A stretch of 64,000 bases of DNA from Chara braunii. Taxonomy: Eukaryota; Streptophyta; Charophyceae; Charales; Characeae. Below, piece after piece: positions 1 through 9,422 of this stretch. Both the position numbers and the translations under genes were made by a program. Below the pieces are notes generated by a model. It saw only the letters and a list, made by a program, of their open reading frames with translations. It was not told where the DNA came from and did no database searches. The stretch lies in NCBI GenBank assembly GCA_003427395.1, contig BFEA01000309.1, positions 795,981 to 859,980 on the forward strand, read 5' to 3'. How positions within the stretch are numbered: position 1 is the first letter of the stretch; each line of letters opens with the position of its first letter.

Positions 1-1277
1 ATGTTCGACGTTGCACTAGGATATCGTATAACAGGAAAATCCCATGCAACGGTCTTATCAAACACACTCAATCTGAGAGATCCGTCTGCTCATGTNTGCA
101 GTTTCGCACCTAAGAAGGTGCACGAGCCATCTGCCGCAGTGGTCTCCTTCCATTCAAGACCATAATGGGCTGANGATGGTGGCAGACAATCAAAGGTAAG
201 AACATCATCAATGAACCGATATGTAAAAGCATATCGGCGAGCAGCAGAGGGATCCACACGCTGCAGGTTGTCCACGTACTGCGCCTCNTCCCAATAGAGT
301 GTAAGNTTGGCAATCTCAGGACCAGCNTTTGTACCCATAGGGATACCGACATCTTGATGNCGAACAAGGCCATCCGCTGTATACAAATATGTATTTGTAA
401 CAATAAACCGAAGATGTTGAAGAATGTCAGAAACAGAAAGAGTGTCAGGTCCCGTATCCGTAGTCCATTCCCCTGCACGGGGTCCACGGACCAGCATACG
501 AAGAGCAACACACAATGAGCGTGTCTGTGTATGCTGCCGTACCTGTGCAAGAGCATAGGCATGCGCCTCATCAACGGCATTAGTAACATTGTCAAGAATT
601 CGTTGATGAGAAAGATTAGTATACATAGTAGTGAAATCAACCGTATGCGGGGCCAGACCTCTGAGAGAGGCTTTATTCTTTTTGAGGTCAAGCATGACCT
701 CGTCACTGCTCTGGACAATCCAACATCGTCGAATACCTTTGGTTTGAAAGAGTTGATTATCTTTTTCGCGAAGAGTACGGATGAGGCCTTGAAGTGCTGC
801 ACTCAAACGAGCCGAAGTAGGCGTTGTACTAGCTACCGGCTTGTGAGGCGGTCGGTGATGCAAACGCTGGACTCGTTGGGAAGGGTGCAGGTCACTCCGC
901 CGGGCCGTATGAGAAGAGGAAGAAAAAAGATTGTTTCGGGCAGTGATACCAAGAATAGGACGGAGTGTGGGAGGAGATTTATGGGCCTTAAGAACACAAT
1001 AGAGATACAGCAATGTGTCAGCATGAGGATAATTCCAATGATTGTTCCAAACTGCATGGCTATTCAGAATGTCAGCCACTGATTCAGCAGGCCGAGAATA
1101 CGTAGGACTGTCAAGGTGNCTTGACAGTTTNAATNTGTACCAATTTTTACAGCAAATAGCCAAATTATGTGATGTTTTGTCCACAGGAACAATCGCAAAG
1201 GATTCTTGAAGCTGACGCAGGGCCGTATGCGCGTGCCGCAAAGAGCGAGGCTGTCGCAATGGTGACGCGGCAGCCAT
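1..1277 (-). pseudogene. Penelope-like element reverse transcriptase, broken and truncated by the window edge
   Basis: Minus-strand frame with the conserved RT blocks of Penelope-like elements in order: VPVDKTSHNLAI near the N terminus, FTTMYTNLSH (motif A region), GIPMGT at about 348-331 (motif B) and YRFIDDV at about 219-201, holding the two catalytic Asp. A plausible ATG lies at 1277; the frame is open further upstream, but only through the inverted duplication described separately. A TGA at 92-90 interrupts the frame, yet the reading continues past it with family-like residues (SVFDKTVAWDFPV) to base 1, so the stop is a nonsense mutation or a base-call error; several Ns lie close by. No GIY-YIG endonuclease is visible, but it would lie outside the window. 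The protein would copy element RNA into DNA. Assignment to the Penelope-like class rests on motif wording alone. Confidence 0.8.
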
Positions 1278-1577
1278 ATTGCACTCACAGTGACGCAAAA
1301 CTGCAGCACGCCATATATACATATATATCGTCAAATAGAACTGCCCGGTAAACCGTAGGCAGAGAGGGAGAAGATATAATATATAATATATATACATATC
1401 GTCATATATACGTATATATGGCGTGCTGCAGTTTTGCGTCACTGTGAATGCAATATGGCTGCCGCGTCACCATTGCGACAGCCTCGCTCTTTGCGGCACG
1501 CGCATACGGCCCTGCGTCAGCTTCAAGAATCCTTTGCGATTGTTCCTGTGGACAAAACATCACATAATTTGGCTATA
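1157..1577. repeat. Inverted duplication of the RT 5' end (two ~165-bp arms)
   Basis: Bases about 1157-1328 reappear in reverse complement at about 1407-1577, separated by an AT-rich spacer. Both arms carry the start of the Penelope-like RT reading frame, on opposite strands. The arms are near-identical across the coding part and diverge in the TATATA-rich inner ends. A transcript through it would fold into a long hairpin. Confidence 0.85.
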
Positions 1578-1644
1578 TATCGTCACAAATAGAACTGCCC
1601 GGTAAACCGTAGGCAGAGAGAGAGAAGAGGACAACAAACGAGGG

Positions 1645-1687
1645 GCTGTGACAAACTGTTTCGTCCGAGTTTCACCGACTCATCAGG
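1645..1687 (-). ncRNA. Hammerhead ribozyme-like motif, copy 1
   Basis: On the minus strand CTGATGA (core box 1) is followed by a stem II candidate GTCGG/CGGAC (one mismatch) closed by TGAAACT, then GAAAC and, after a tiny stem III candidate (C-G, A-T, loop GTT), the cleavage-type triplet GTC. Penelope-like elements are known to carry small hammerheads of this kind in their tandem repeats. Pairing for stem I is not evident, so activity is unproven. Confidence 0.45.
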
Positions 1688-1769
1688 AGGCTGAACCCTA
1701 TATCGTCACAAACAGAACTGCCCGGTAAACCGCAGGCAGAGAGAGAGAAGAGGACAACAAACGAGGGGC

Positions 1770-1810
1770 TGTGACAAACTGTTTCATCGGAGTTTCACCA
1801 ACTCATCAGG
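1770..1810 (-). ncRNA. Hammerhead ribozyme-like motif, copy 2
   Basis: Same layout as the copy one repeat unit away: CTGATGA, stem II GTTGG/CCGAT with all five pairs formed when G-U wobbles are allowed, loop TGAAACT, then GAAAC and GTC. Compared with copy 1 both sides of stem II have changed, which mildly supports a real helix. Stem I is again not evident. Confidence 0.45.
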
Positions 1811-1820
1811 AGGTTGAACC

Positions 1821-1842
1821 ATATATATATATATATATATAT
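1821..1842. repeat. (AT)n microsatellite
   Basis: Uninterrupted AT dinucleotide run that closes the second tandem unit. Confidence 0.95.
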
Positions 1843-2187
1843 CGTCACACAAAGTTATGTGCAATGTTATATGCATTGTTTGCCCCACTACTGGTAGTAG
1901 GCCCTCCCGATGATCAGGGTAACCGGCATTCGGGATGGGCCGAACGCCCTAACGTACGGAACGGCCGTACGGCCGTTCGGGCCGAACGCGGACCAAAACA
2001 AAAAAAAAAAAAAAAAAAAAAAAAATTCAAAAAAATATGAAAAAAGACATGTTATGGAGAAAAATAAAATAAACAACATTTGCCTGAGCATTACATCCAA
2101 ATTCCTTACCAAATTTGAAATAAAAATAAAATACAGAAAATAAAATTAATAAGAAAAATAAGAAAAAAGGAAAAGAGAAATAAAATT

Positions 2188-2293
2188 AGTAAGTGAGAGA
2201 TCACGTTTTCGACACCGCCATCTCTGGCGATTTTTAATTTTTTTTGGCACATCAAAATTCCCTGAAAATTTACAGATGTGTACTTCTCATGAT
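2188..2293 (+). repeat. Dispersed ~105-bp repeat, copy 1
   Basis: Aligns with 3902-4001 in direct orientation; shared anchors are TAGTRAGTG near the start, GACGATTTTTAATTTTTG-like sequence in the middle and a CATCATA/CATGATA end. Both copies lie in A-rich surroundings and near a GC-rich palindromic patch. The family is not recognised. Confidence 0.6.
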
Positions 2294-3005
2294 ACAAAAA
2301 AAGTTGTTCAGCTTTACGGTGTGCTAGCGCTGCGGCAGCGCTAGCGCATCCCTTTGCGGCGTCTGGGCAACGAGGGATCGCACAGGCGCTGTCGCGCGTG
2401 TGATTGCGCCAAGCCAGAGCTGGTTGTCGGGGTGGCGGCGCCGATGGGGATTGGAGCACGTGGGCGTTGATTGGAGCGCATGGGCGTTGAGAGGGCATCG
2501 CTGGCGATGGGGATTGGAGCACATGCGCATTGAGACGGTATCGCTGTAAGGGGGCACCACCATGCTCCCGCCATAGCCTGGTCCTAGTCTACTTCGATCG
2601 GCAATCCTGTTATGGCCACGACTGGATGGAGGCAGATGTGGGGTGGCCAAACAGGCGGGATCTGGGCGCCGCATCAACATCACCAAAATTGTAACCAATC
2701 AGGGGATCTTCCCTGGTTTCAGATACGGAACCTGTTTGCCAGGAGGATGCTAATCGTACTGATTAGCTCCCGTCATTTACGGGACTAGCAACATGAGGGC
2801 GCTGTGACAACAGTTCGGGACGACGGGTCAATCGACTATGTTTCTTCCCTGCCACAGCCACGTTGGTGCTGCTGCAAGCTTCTATTGGCTTCTCTTACAA
2901 CTTGTGGCGATGTTCTTTGATAATAGCAATGATGATGTGTTAGACTCTGGGAGACCTACTTATTTTTGTTTTCACCTCTGGCAAACTTTGGGGAGTTGCT
3001 TCATG

Positions 3006-3007
<2 letters not shown>

Positions 3008-3040
<33 letters not shown>
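3008..3040. repeat. (GA)n microsatellite
   Basis: Perfect GA dinucleotide run of about 33 bp. Confidence 0.95.
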
Positions 3041-3041
<1 letters not shown>

Positions 3042-3420
3042 CTACTACCTTGTGGTTCTTGGTACTCTAGTTGGCGTGCGGAAATATGAACTTGCAATTG
3101 AGTGTCTAATTGCCACTAATTAGCTGCTCTTGATTTGTAGGTTAATCTAGGGTTTGGCTTTTGCTGTGCCGCTTTGAATTCCTATTTGGTACTTGTTGTG
3201 CCATTGGGTATTAGCAATAGTTGCCATTTAGTCGTTCTTGGTTTGTAAGCTAATTTACAGTGTGATTTTGCCATGTGTGATTAGGGTGTGATTTTGGTGT
3301 GTGTGATTGTCTTGTCGGTGCTATAGGATAGGGTGTTTGGTCGAATTTTGGGAGCCGTGCCTTGTGATTGTTGCAACAGAATCTGTTGTGGCGTTGGCCT
3401 TAGTCTTGTGTATGGGCTAG

Positions 3421-3444
3421 AGAGAGAGAGAGAGAGAGAGAGAT
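3421..3444. repeat. (GA)n microsatellite
   Basis: Perfect GA dinucleotide run of about 24 bp. Confidence 0.9.
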
Positions 3445-3901
3445 TGTTTTGTTATTGACATATTTGTCATCAGGTTTTGTTTTCGTGTAGTATTTGAATT
3501 TCTAGAATTCTGTCTGGTCGTTGGTGGTTTTGTTAGCTATAGGAAATAGAGTTAGTGCGACAGGAATTAGGGTTATTTTGACAGTTGGAAGTTTACCTAG
3601 AATCATAGATTGTTAGTGTAGTGTGGACAGTGAGATGCTATGGAGAAGATGAGAAGAAGGATTTGTGCCCTTGAAACAGTCGTGGCATGAGCTCTGCCTG
3701 GCCGGAGAGCCTCGCTCAGCTCAGAGCTGCCGCGACTTTCGTAAAGGACGCCAGGCCCGATTCCCCGCCTTGATATTAATAAAGATTGATCTTCTTTAAA
3801 AAAAATAATAATAATAATTAAAAAGGGTTCAAAAAATAATATATTTTTTTAGGCCCCGCAATAAAGTGCAAACAAAAAGCAAAAAGTGAAAAAAAACAAA
3901 A

Positions 3902-4001
3902 TAGTGAGTGGGCGAGCGCGGTGTCAATCTTTGACGATTTTTAATTTTTGTTTGGATTAGCAAAATGAATTCAAAATTTATAGGCATGTACCTCACATCA
4001 T
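3902..4001 (+). repeat. Dispersed ~100-bp repeat, copy 2
   Basis: Diverged direct copy of 2188-2293. Here the GC-rich palindromic patch lies downstream rather than upstream. Confidence 0.6.
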
Positions 4002-4204
4002 AGAGAACTCACAAAAATAAATCCTAAAAAAAAAGTTAAGCCCCGAAATATTTTTTGGCGGGGGGCGAACACCGTCGGGTTCGGACCCCGAACGGGAACC
4101 GGATGCCCGTACCTACGGAGGTCGGCCCNGGGACCTCCGTACGTACGGACTGGTGACCCTGTATATGATAATATAGATGCAATTCGCGGTACACGTAAAT
4201 ATAT

Positions 4205-4560
4205 ATACCATACATATACTATATATATAGTCATAGGAACTGCCCGTTGAACCCTAGGCAGAGAGCGAGAAGAGAGTAACTATATATACACTATATATGG
4301 TTACATATTTATCAGCTAAAACTGAACAAATGCTTACAATCAAAGTTTCACGTGTTCCTGACTCTATCTTCTCGCTGGCTAAGACACAAACGATCTATAT
4401 AAAACTACAGATAAAATAAGGACATTTATGTACACAGATCTACATTGTCGGACACAACTGCCCAGTGAACCGTTAGCAGAAAGGGAGAGAAGGACAAGAA
4501 AGGCAGGGCTGTGACAGACTTTTTTGTCAGACTTTCACGACACCATCGATATATACTTAT
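4205..4560 (-). repeat. Relics of the Penelope-like tandem repeat
   Basis: 4228-4288 (GGAACTGCCCGTTGAACC then GGCAGAGAG) and 4449-4560 (ACAACTGCCCAGTGAACC then GGGCTGTGACAGAC) match the repeat at 1576-1820. In the second relic the hammerhead-like core is destroyed: the CTGATGA box and the GAAA box are both altered. Confidence 0.65.
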
Positions 4561-5083
4561 ATATTGTATATGCGTACTAGATGACTTGTTGCGGCTTGGC
4601 TCGCAATCAAAAACACTATGGGACATAGACACGAACCCGGACCAAGACCCGAACCCGGGCCGGGATCCATACGGCTGACTGGTGAGATGTGGGTGAGAGG
4701 TGGGGAGATGTGGGGCGAGCAGAAAAGCGTCAGGAAAGACGGGGAAGACGGCGGGAGATGGGGGTTCCATGGTGGAGAGGTGGGGTAGATGGGGGAGAGG
4801 CGTCCGAAGAGATGGTGGAGATGCCGGAGAGTAAGGAGGAGATGGCGGGAAGATTGCGGGGGTGACGCGGGTGAGGGGAGGGGAGGTCGCGGAGTGCCAA
4901 GCGGGTGAAGCGGGGAAAGGAGGACTCAGATGCAAGTCGGGAGGAGGATAGCGGAAGTGGCGGTGGAGCTGACGGAGAAGGTGGGACTGGGCAGCGGCAG
5001 AAATGTGGAGGGCGGAGAGGAGGGAGGAGGGAGGAGGGCGAATGGCGGCTGGCGGCTGGCAGCAGTGGGTGGGCACGAGGGCA

Positions 5084-5085
5084 TC

Positions 5086-5125
<40 letters not shown>

Positions 5126-5126
5126 G
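5084..5126. repeat. Compound (CT)n(CA)n microsatellite
   Basis: CT run passing directly into a CA run. Confidence 0.95.
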
Positions 5127-5285
5127 AGTGGGGCGTACGTCGGCGAGGAGGCGGCTGGAGAGAATTGGAGGGCAGCTGGAGCTGGGGGACGGCGGTGGGT
5201 CGAGGCGGGTGGGGTTGCAGAGAGTAGGAGGGTAGATGGAGCTGGGGGAGGTGGCTGGCGGAGGCGGCTGGAGAAGTTCCGCGCC

Positions 5286-5287
<2 letters not shown>

Positions 5288-5341
<54 letters not shown>
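5288..5341. repeat. (TG)n microsatellite
   Basis: Uninterrupted TG run of about 54 bp, able to form Z-DNA. Confidence 0.95.
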
Positions 5342-5342
<1 letters not shown>

Positions 5343-5630
5343 TGTCCTCGTTAGCAGCTGAGGAGGGCAGGTGAGCGAATATAAGAGGAGACAGCGACAG
5401 GCCAGTGCCGAGCAGACTCGAAAATGAGCTAGAGAGATGGCGATTGTCTGCAAGATTAAAAATATGGTTATAGTAAGCAACACAGATGGTTGGGAACAGG
5501 CCTTCCTCGGCATGGAGATCGCTCCTCCCCCATCATCCACGAGCCTCTTGCCCATCATCCTTGCTCTCCTGCGCGCCCCATTCGCGGCCCTTACTCCTGT
5601 CGTTTCTTTTAGCTCGTTGATTTTTGTTGC

Positions 5631-5638
5631 ATCCTCTC

Positions 5639-5708
<70 letters not shown>
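5631..5708. repeat. Compound (CT)n(GT)n microsatellite
   Basis: CT run with one interruption, passing directly into a GT run. Confidence 0.95.
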
Positions 5709-5709
<1 letters not shown>

Positions 5710-5931
5710 CTGATGAAGTTAAACGGAATTTCTTATCACCTTTCTCGAGTATCAATGGAATGAATTACTGTGAAGGAAAAAAAAACGATACAATCAACAT
5801 CCATTAGCATTCGACTCGATCGCACAAAGGGCAGACATGTGGACAGGGAGAGGTAGAGAAACAAAAGAGAAAGAATGGTATGTGCATAGTGATCATCCTT
5901 CTGTGTCGTTGCACCCTTCCCGCTCCCCAAT

Positions 5932-6000
5932 TCTTCTTCTTCTTCTTCTTCTTCTTCTTCTTCGTCGTCGTCGTCGTCTTCTTCTTTTTCGTCTTCTTTT
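5932..6000. repeat. (TTC)n/(TCG)n trinucleotide repeat
   Basis: TTC repeats with an internal block of TCG repeats, followed by more TTC-like units. Confidence 0.9.
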
Positions 6001-6714
6001 TAAATTCCAACCCCGAAGTGCCTGCAACTTGCACAGCAAAGACCTATCCATGCTCTCTGCAGCTTCTTCTCCTTCTCTTCTCCTCCTAATCCTCTTCCTG
6101 CTCTCATCTCGATGCGTCTGCCAAGACTTACGACCCCTGCATTTTCTTCTCGTCCTTCTCCTTCTCCTCCTCTTACTCAGATCTCGGCCTGCCGCGTTCG
6201 TTATTTTCCCTATACCTTCCTTCCACGACATGAGAGGTGGCATGACGAATAGGTGAATCTCCTCCTTAGCGAACATCGTCATCAGCTGCTCCCATCACGC
6301 TTCCCTCCGCTCCCTAATTCACTCGTTGGGTCGCGTCGTCTCTGCTGCACTCTCAGGCTCAAGCTTCCCTCTGGACTCCGTTTCCCCGTAATCCCAAAAC
6401 ACGGAACACAGCAACTGGATTGATCAATTGAGTGATTGATTAATCGATTGGTTCGCTGATGCTGATTGATTAATTGCTTAATCGATTATCACAACAGTAC
6501 TCTGCGACTTCAAGCCCGTTAACACCAAGAAACGGAAAAGGAAAACACTTCTTATCACTGTTTTCCTTTTCCCTCCTCCGCGTCCCCCCCCCCCTTTTCC
6601 TCCTCTTTCTCCTAAGAGAACAGTCAACCCTCCCTTCCTCAGTTTTTTCCTCTTTCGTCTCCGATTAGAATATGCCTAAACACTTCTCATCATTGTTGTC
6701 CTTTTCCCTCCTCC

Positions 6715-6768
6715 GTGTCACCTCCTCCCCTTCCTCCTCCTCCTCCTTCTCCTCCTCCTCCTCCTCGC
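6715..6768. repeat. (CCT)n-rich imperfect trinucleotide repeat
   Basis: Imperfect CCT/CTT run inside a longer polypyrimidine tract. Confidence 0.8.
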
Positions 6769-7486
6769 AGAACAATGAACCCTCCCTCCCTCATTTTTTT
6801 CCTCTTCCGTCTCCGATCATGATATGCCTCCACCAGGCACGCCATGCCTGGAACTCGGCACAGCATACGACCTCTCCACGTTTCCTGAATCTGCCTCTTC
6901 TCGTTCACCTATTCCTTCCCTACACATACTCCTCCTTCGTTCTCGACGTGCCTGACAAGTCGCATGATATAACCCTCCTCGCGTTGCTTATTTCTCCTTC
7001 CCCGTCCGCCCCTTCATCCTCCTCACTTCTCGTCAGTCCTTTTTTCGTTCTTTCCAACGGTGATCGAGGAAAATCTGACACGCGTCATGGCGACCTCCTC
7101 TTCCCAATCTGTTCCTCCCCAGTCCTCTCCCTCCTATCCCTCCTCTCCAGCTCCTCTTCATCCTCAACTCGCTTATTGCTCTAATTCGTGAAAAGTGGCA
7201 TGACCTCGTCTCTCACTTCTGTTCCTCCTCGCTACTCTTTCTCCCCCCGCTTCCTCGTCAAGTTGACCCTCGCTTGCAATTGCACGAACTGGGGGGAGCA
7301 GGGGGCGCAGTGACGCTGAGGGACTCGGGCTTGTCCTGCATCGTCGTACATCATCTCCCCACTTTGTGAGATATCATTTTCATTCAAGCGATCGCCAATC
7401 TTGCAACCAAGCGAAAAAGGGAGGAACCGGGATCACCGGGAGCTGGAGTCTGGCAGGTGGCGGAGGTGGGTTGAGGAAGTTGACAG

Positions 7487-7490
<4 letters not shown>

Positions 7491-7545
<55 letters not shown>
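7491..7545. repeat. (CT)n microsatellite
   Basis: Perfect CT run of about 55 bp, the longest in the window. Confidence 0.95.
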
Positions 7546-7550
<5 letters not shown>

Positions 7551-7857
7551 CTAGTATGTCTCTGCGGGCCGTCCGCGAACAGACCAGATGGCCGAACTCC
7601 ATTTTCCGTGACCGGCAGCCAAACTGCGCCATCCACGTGCACGAATGGTGAATGGGCCAGATGGGACCCTTATGACGTTCAGCGGGTTCATGGTATTACA
7701 GAGGACGATATTTGCAAAAGTCCATCGCTGGTCAATGCCATTGCTTCCGTGATAGAAAGCGACCACCTCATGTCATTTTATTCTATTTTTTTGAGGCCCA
7801 GACAATGCAACCATCTAATGCCACGATGACATTACGAAACTGATGAGGCACCGAACG
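7546..7857. other. Short unique stretch, nothing recognised
   Basis: A 142-codon frame crosses the CT repeat and ends here, but its reading is not protein-like before the repeat and matches nothing I recognise after it. Confidence 0.4.
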
Positions 7858-8000
7858 CAATGATTGATGATGATGACGATGATTGATGACCATCGTGATG
7901 ATGACGATGACGATGACGATGATGATTGATGATGAGGAAATGATTGATGATGATACAATGACGACGAAGAAGACTATGATGACACCGATTGATGACGATA
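7858..8000. repeat. Imperfect GAT/GAC trinucleotide repeat
   Basis: Runs of GATGATGAC-like units with TTGATGAT variants. Confidence 0.85.
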
Positions 8001-8059
8001 TACGCTAATGGCGACAATGATGAGAAAATGAACACAACTCACGGAGAGCCAATTTTCAC

Positions 8060-8119
8060 GGTTGCACCAAGTTACGAAGTATGTAGCACGTAGCACACTC
8101 ACGTAGCCCAGTCCTAGAG

Positions 8120-8167
<48 letters not shown>

Positions 8168-8595
8168 GAGAGAAAGAGAAAGTCCACGAAGCACTTAGCA
8201 CCAAGCATGAAACACCAGCACGAAGCACCAAGTTCACGAAGCACGTCGCACCTAGCACCAAGTACCAACCACATAAAACCAAGTTCACGAAGCACGCAGC
8301 AAGTTCACGGAGTACGGAGCACACTCACGTAGCTCAGTCCTGGAGAGAGGAGAGGGAGAGAGAGAAAAAGGGTGGACAGAGGGAGGGAGAGAGACCAAAT
8401 TTACAGTTGCGCCGAGTTCGCGCAGCACATAGCACCTAGCACGTAGCACCAGGTTTACGAAGCACGAAGCACCGGGTTTACGATGCACGAAGCACCAAGA
8501 TTACGATGCACGAAGCACCAAGTTTACGATGCACGAAGCACGTAGCACCTACCACGAAGCACCCACTTCATGAAGCACGTAGCACGTGGGTCAAG
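8060..8595. repeat. Minisatellite of ~10- to 25-bp GCAC units
   Basis: Repeated variants of ACGAAGCACCAAGTT, CACGTAGCACCTAGCAC and TTTACGATGCACGAAGCACC, arranged irregularly. A larger period is also visible: the block from CACACTCACGTAG through the GA run and the following GCAC units occurs at about 8093 and again at about 8321. Confidence 0.75.
8115..8162. repeat. (GA)n microsatellite
   Basis: GA run of about 48 bp embedded in the beginning of the GCAC minisatellite region. Confidence 0.9.
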
Positions 8596-8745
8596 TCCGC
8601 GGGAGAGGAGCGGGAGAGCGGAGAGGAGACGAGCGAGAGAGCTGAGAGGAAAGGAGCGAGAGAGCGGAGAAGAGAGGAGCGAGAGAGCGGAGAGAGGAGG
8701 AGTCGAGAGAGAGTGAAGAGCGAGGTGAGAGACGAGAGAGGATAG
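8596..8745. repeat. Purine-rich GAGCGAGAGAGCGGAGA repeats
   Basis: Imperfect tandem purine units of about 18-25 bp directly after the minisatellite. Confidence 0.7.
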
Positions 8746-9422
8746 AATGGAGACACAGGAGGCAAGATATGGAAAGATCGGTACCGTGGGCACGCAGGTC
8801 ATGTAGGCGCGTAGGCAGAGTAGCGCACAATAGGTGATGAAGGTCGGTAGGCAGAGTAGGCAGAGTAGCGCGCAATACGCCGCGTAGGCAGAGTAACGTA
8901 CGGCCCGAAGCCGAGCGTTCAACAAACCAAGGGCAGTCCCGACAAAAGGTCGGACCCACGGCAATGCGGAAAGGAAAAACTTCGCCGCGGAAGTGTTCGC
9001 GGGACCCCGCACCTCGCGGAAAAGTTCATGGGGTCCGGCACACCAGGAAGGCACCAGTGGTCCGACCGGCGCGTTTCCGCCGGCGCAATAGCGCTCGGAC
9101 CAAACGCGTCGCCGTTCGGTAACGACGGAGTGTCCGGCCCCGGAGTGTACCGTCATGATACGCCCTCGGTAATGTCGAAGCACCGTCACCTACTCGTCGA
9201 AGTAGCTCATGGCTAGGGCTGCTAGCTATGGAGGCTGCTAGAGTAGACATCCGGAAGGACCCAAAAAAGTCACACTAAACCTTTGCCTCCCCTGATTTTG
9301 AGTGCTGCATAGTTTTCTACCTGTCTACCCCCCCCCCTCCTCATTTTTTTCTCTCTTTTTCTATTGGAAGTAGGAGCGTCTTACGCTTCGCGTAATAAGT
9401 TAGATAACCAATTGAAAGCAGT
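8746..9422. other. GC-rich unique stretch upstream of the LINE
   Basis: 8800-8900 contains three spaced copies of GTAGGCAGAGTA. 8900-9210 is GC-rich with many short inverted repeats such as ACTTCGCCGCGGAAGT. After 9250 base composition turns AT-rich; this may be the 5' untranslated part of the LINE. No gene seen. Confidence 0.45.

Larger units (their letters stand above)
1576..1820 (-). repeat. Two tandem ~123-bp repeats upstream of the Penelope-like RT
   Basis: Units at 1576-1698 and 1699-1820 begin with TATATCGTCACAAA and share GAACTGCCCGGTAAACCG, a GA-rich run and GTGACAAACTGTTTC. A partial unit lies at about 1323-1375. The units are immediately 5' of the RT in its own orientation, where Penelope-like elements carry tandem pseudo-LTRs. 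Diverged relatives occur at 4.2-4.56 kb. Confidence 0.75.
1843..4190. other. Non-coding stretch without a recognisable gene
   Basis: No open frame here resembles a protein. It holds a GC-rich palindromic patch (about 1945-1995) followed by a poly(A) run (1994-2025), a diverged dispersed repeat pair, two GA microsatellites and a second GC-rich palindromic patch (about 4064-4152, with one N). Confidence 0.6.
4561..7490. other. Microsatellite-rich, gene-poor tract
   Basis: No frame has protein-like composition; long open frames here are low-complexity readings of simple repeats and polypyrimidine. It is G-rich to about 5.27 kb, then strongly pyrimidine-rich (C/T) from about 5.9 to 7.25 kb, including CCT, CTT and TTC runs. 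Confidence 0.6.

Noticed and set aside
110-802. 230-codon frame overlapping the Penelope-like RT
   Set aside because: Shadow of the RT in another minus-strand frame; only the RT frame carries conserved motifs.
4905-5558. Long open frames over the microsatellites on both strands
   Set aside because: They are translations of CT, CA and GT repeats with no domain and no consistent codon pattern.
5837-6282. Arg- or Leu-rich proteins over the TTC repeat
   Set aside because: Low-complexity reading of a trinucleotide run in several frames at once.
8524-9189. 221-codon minus-strand frame
   Set aside because: It reads the purine and GCAC repeats as Ser/Leu-rich protein; no domain and not continuous with anything.
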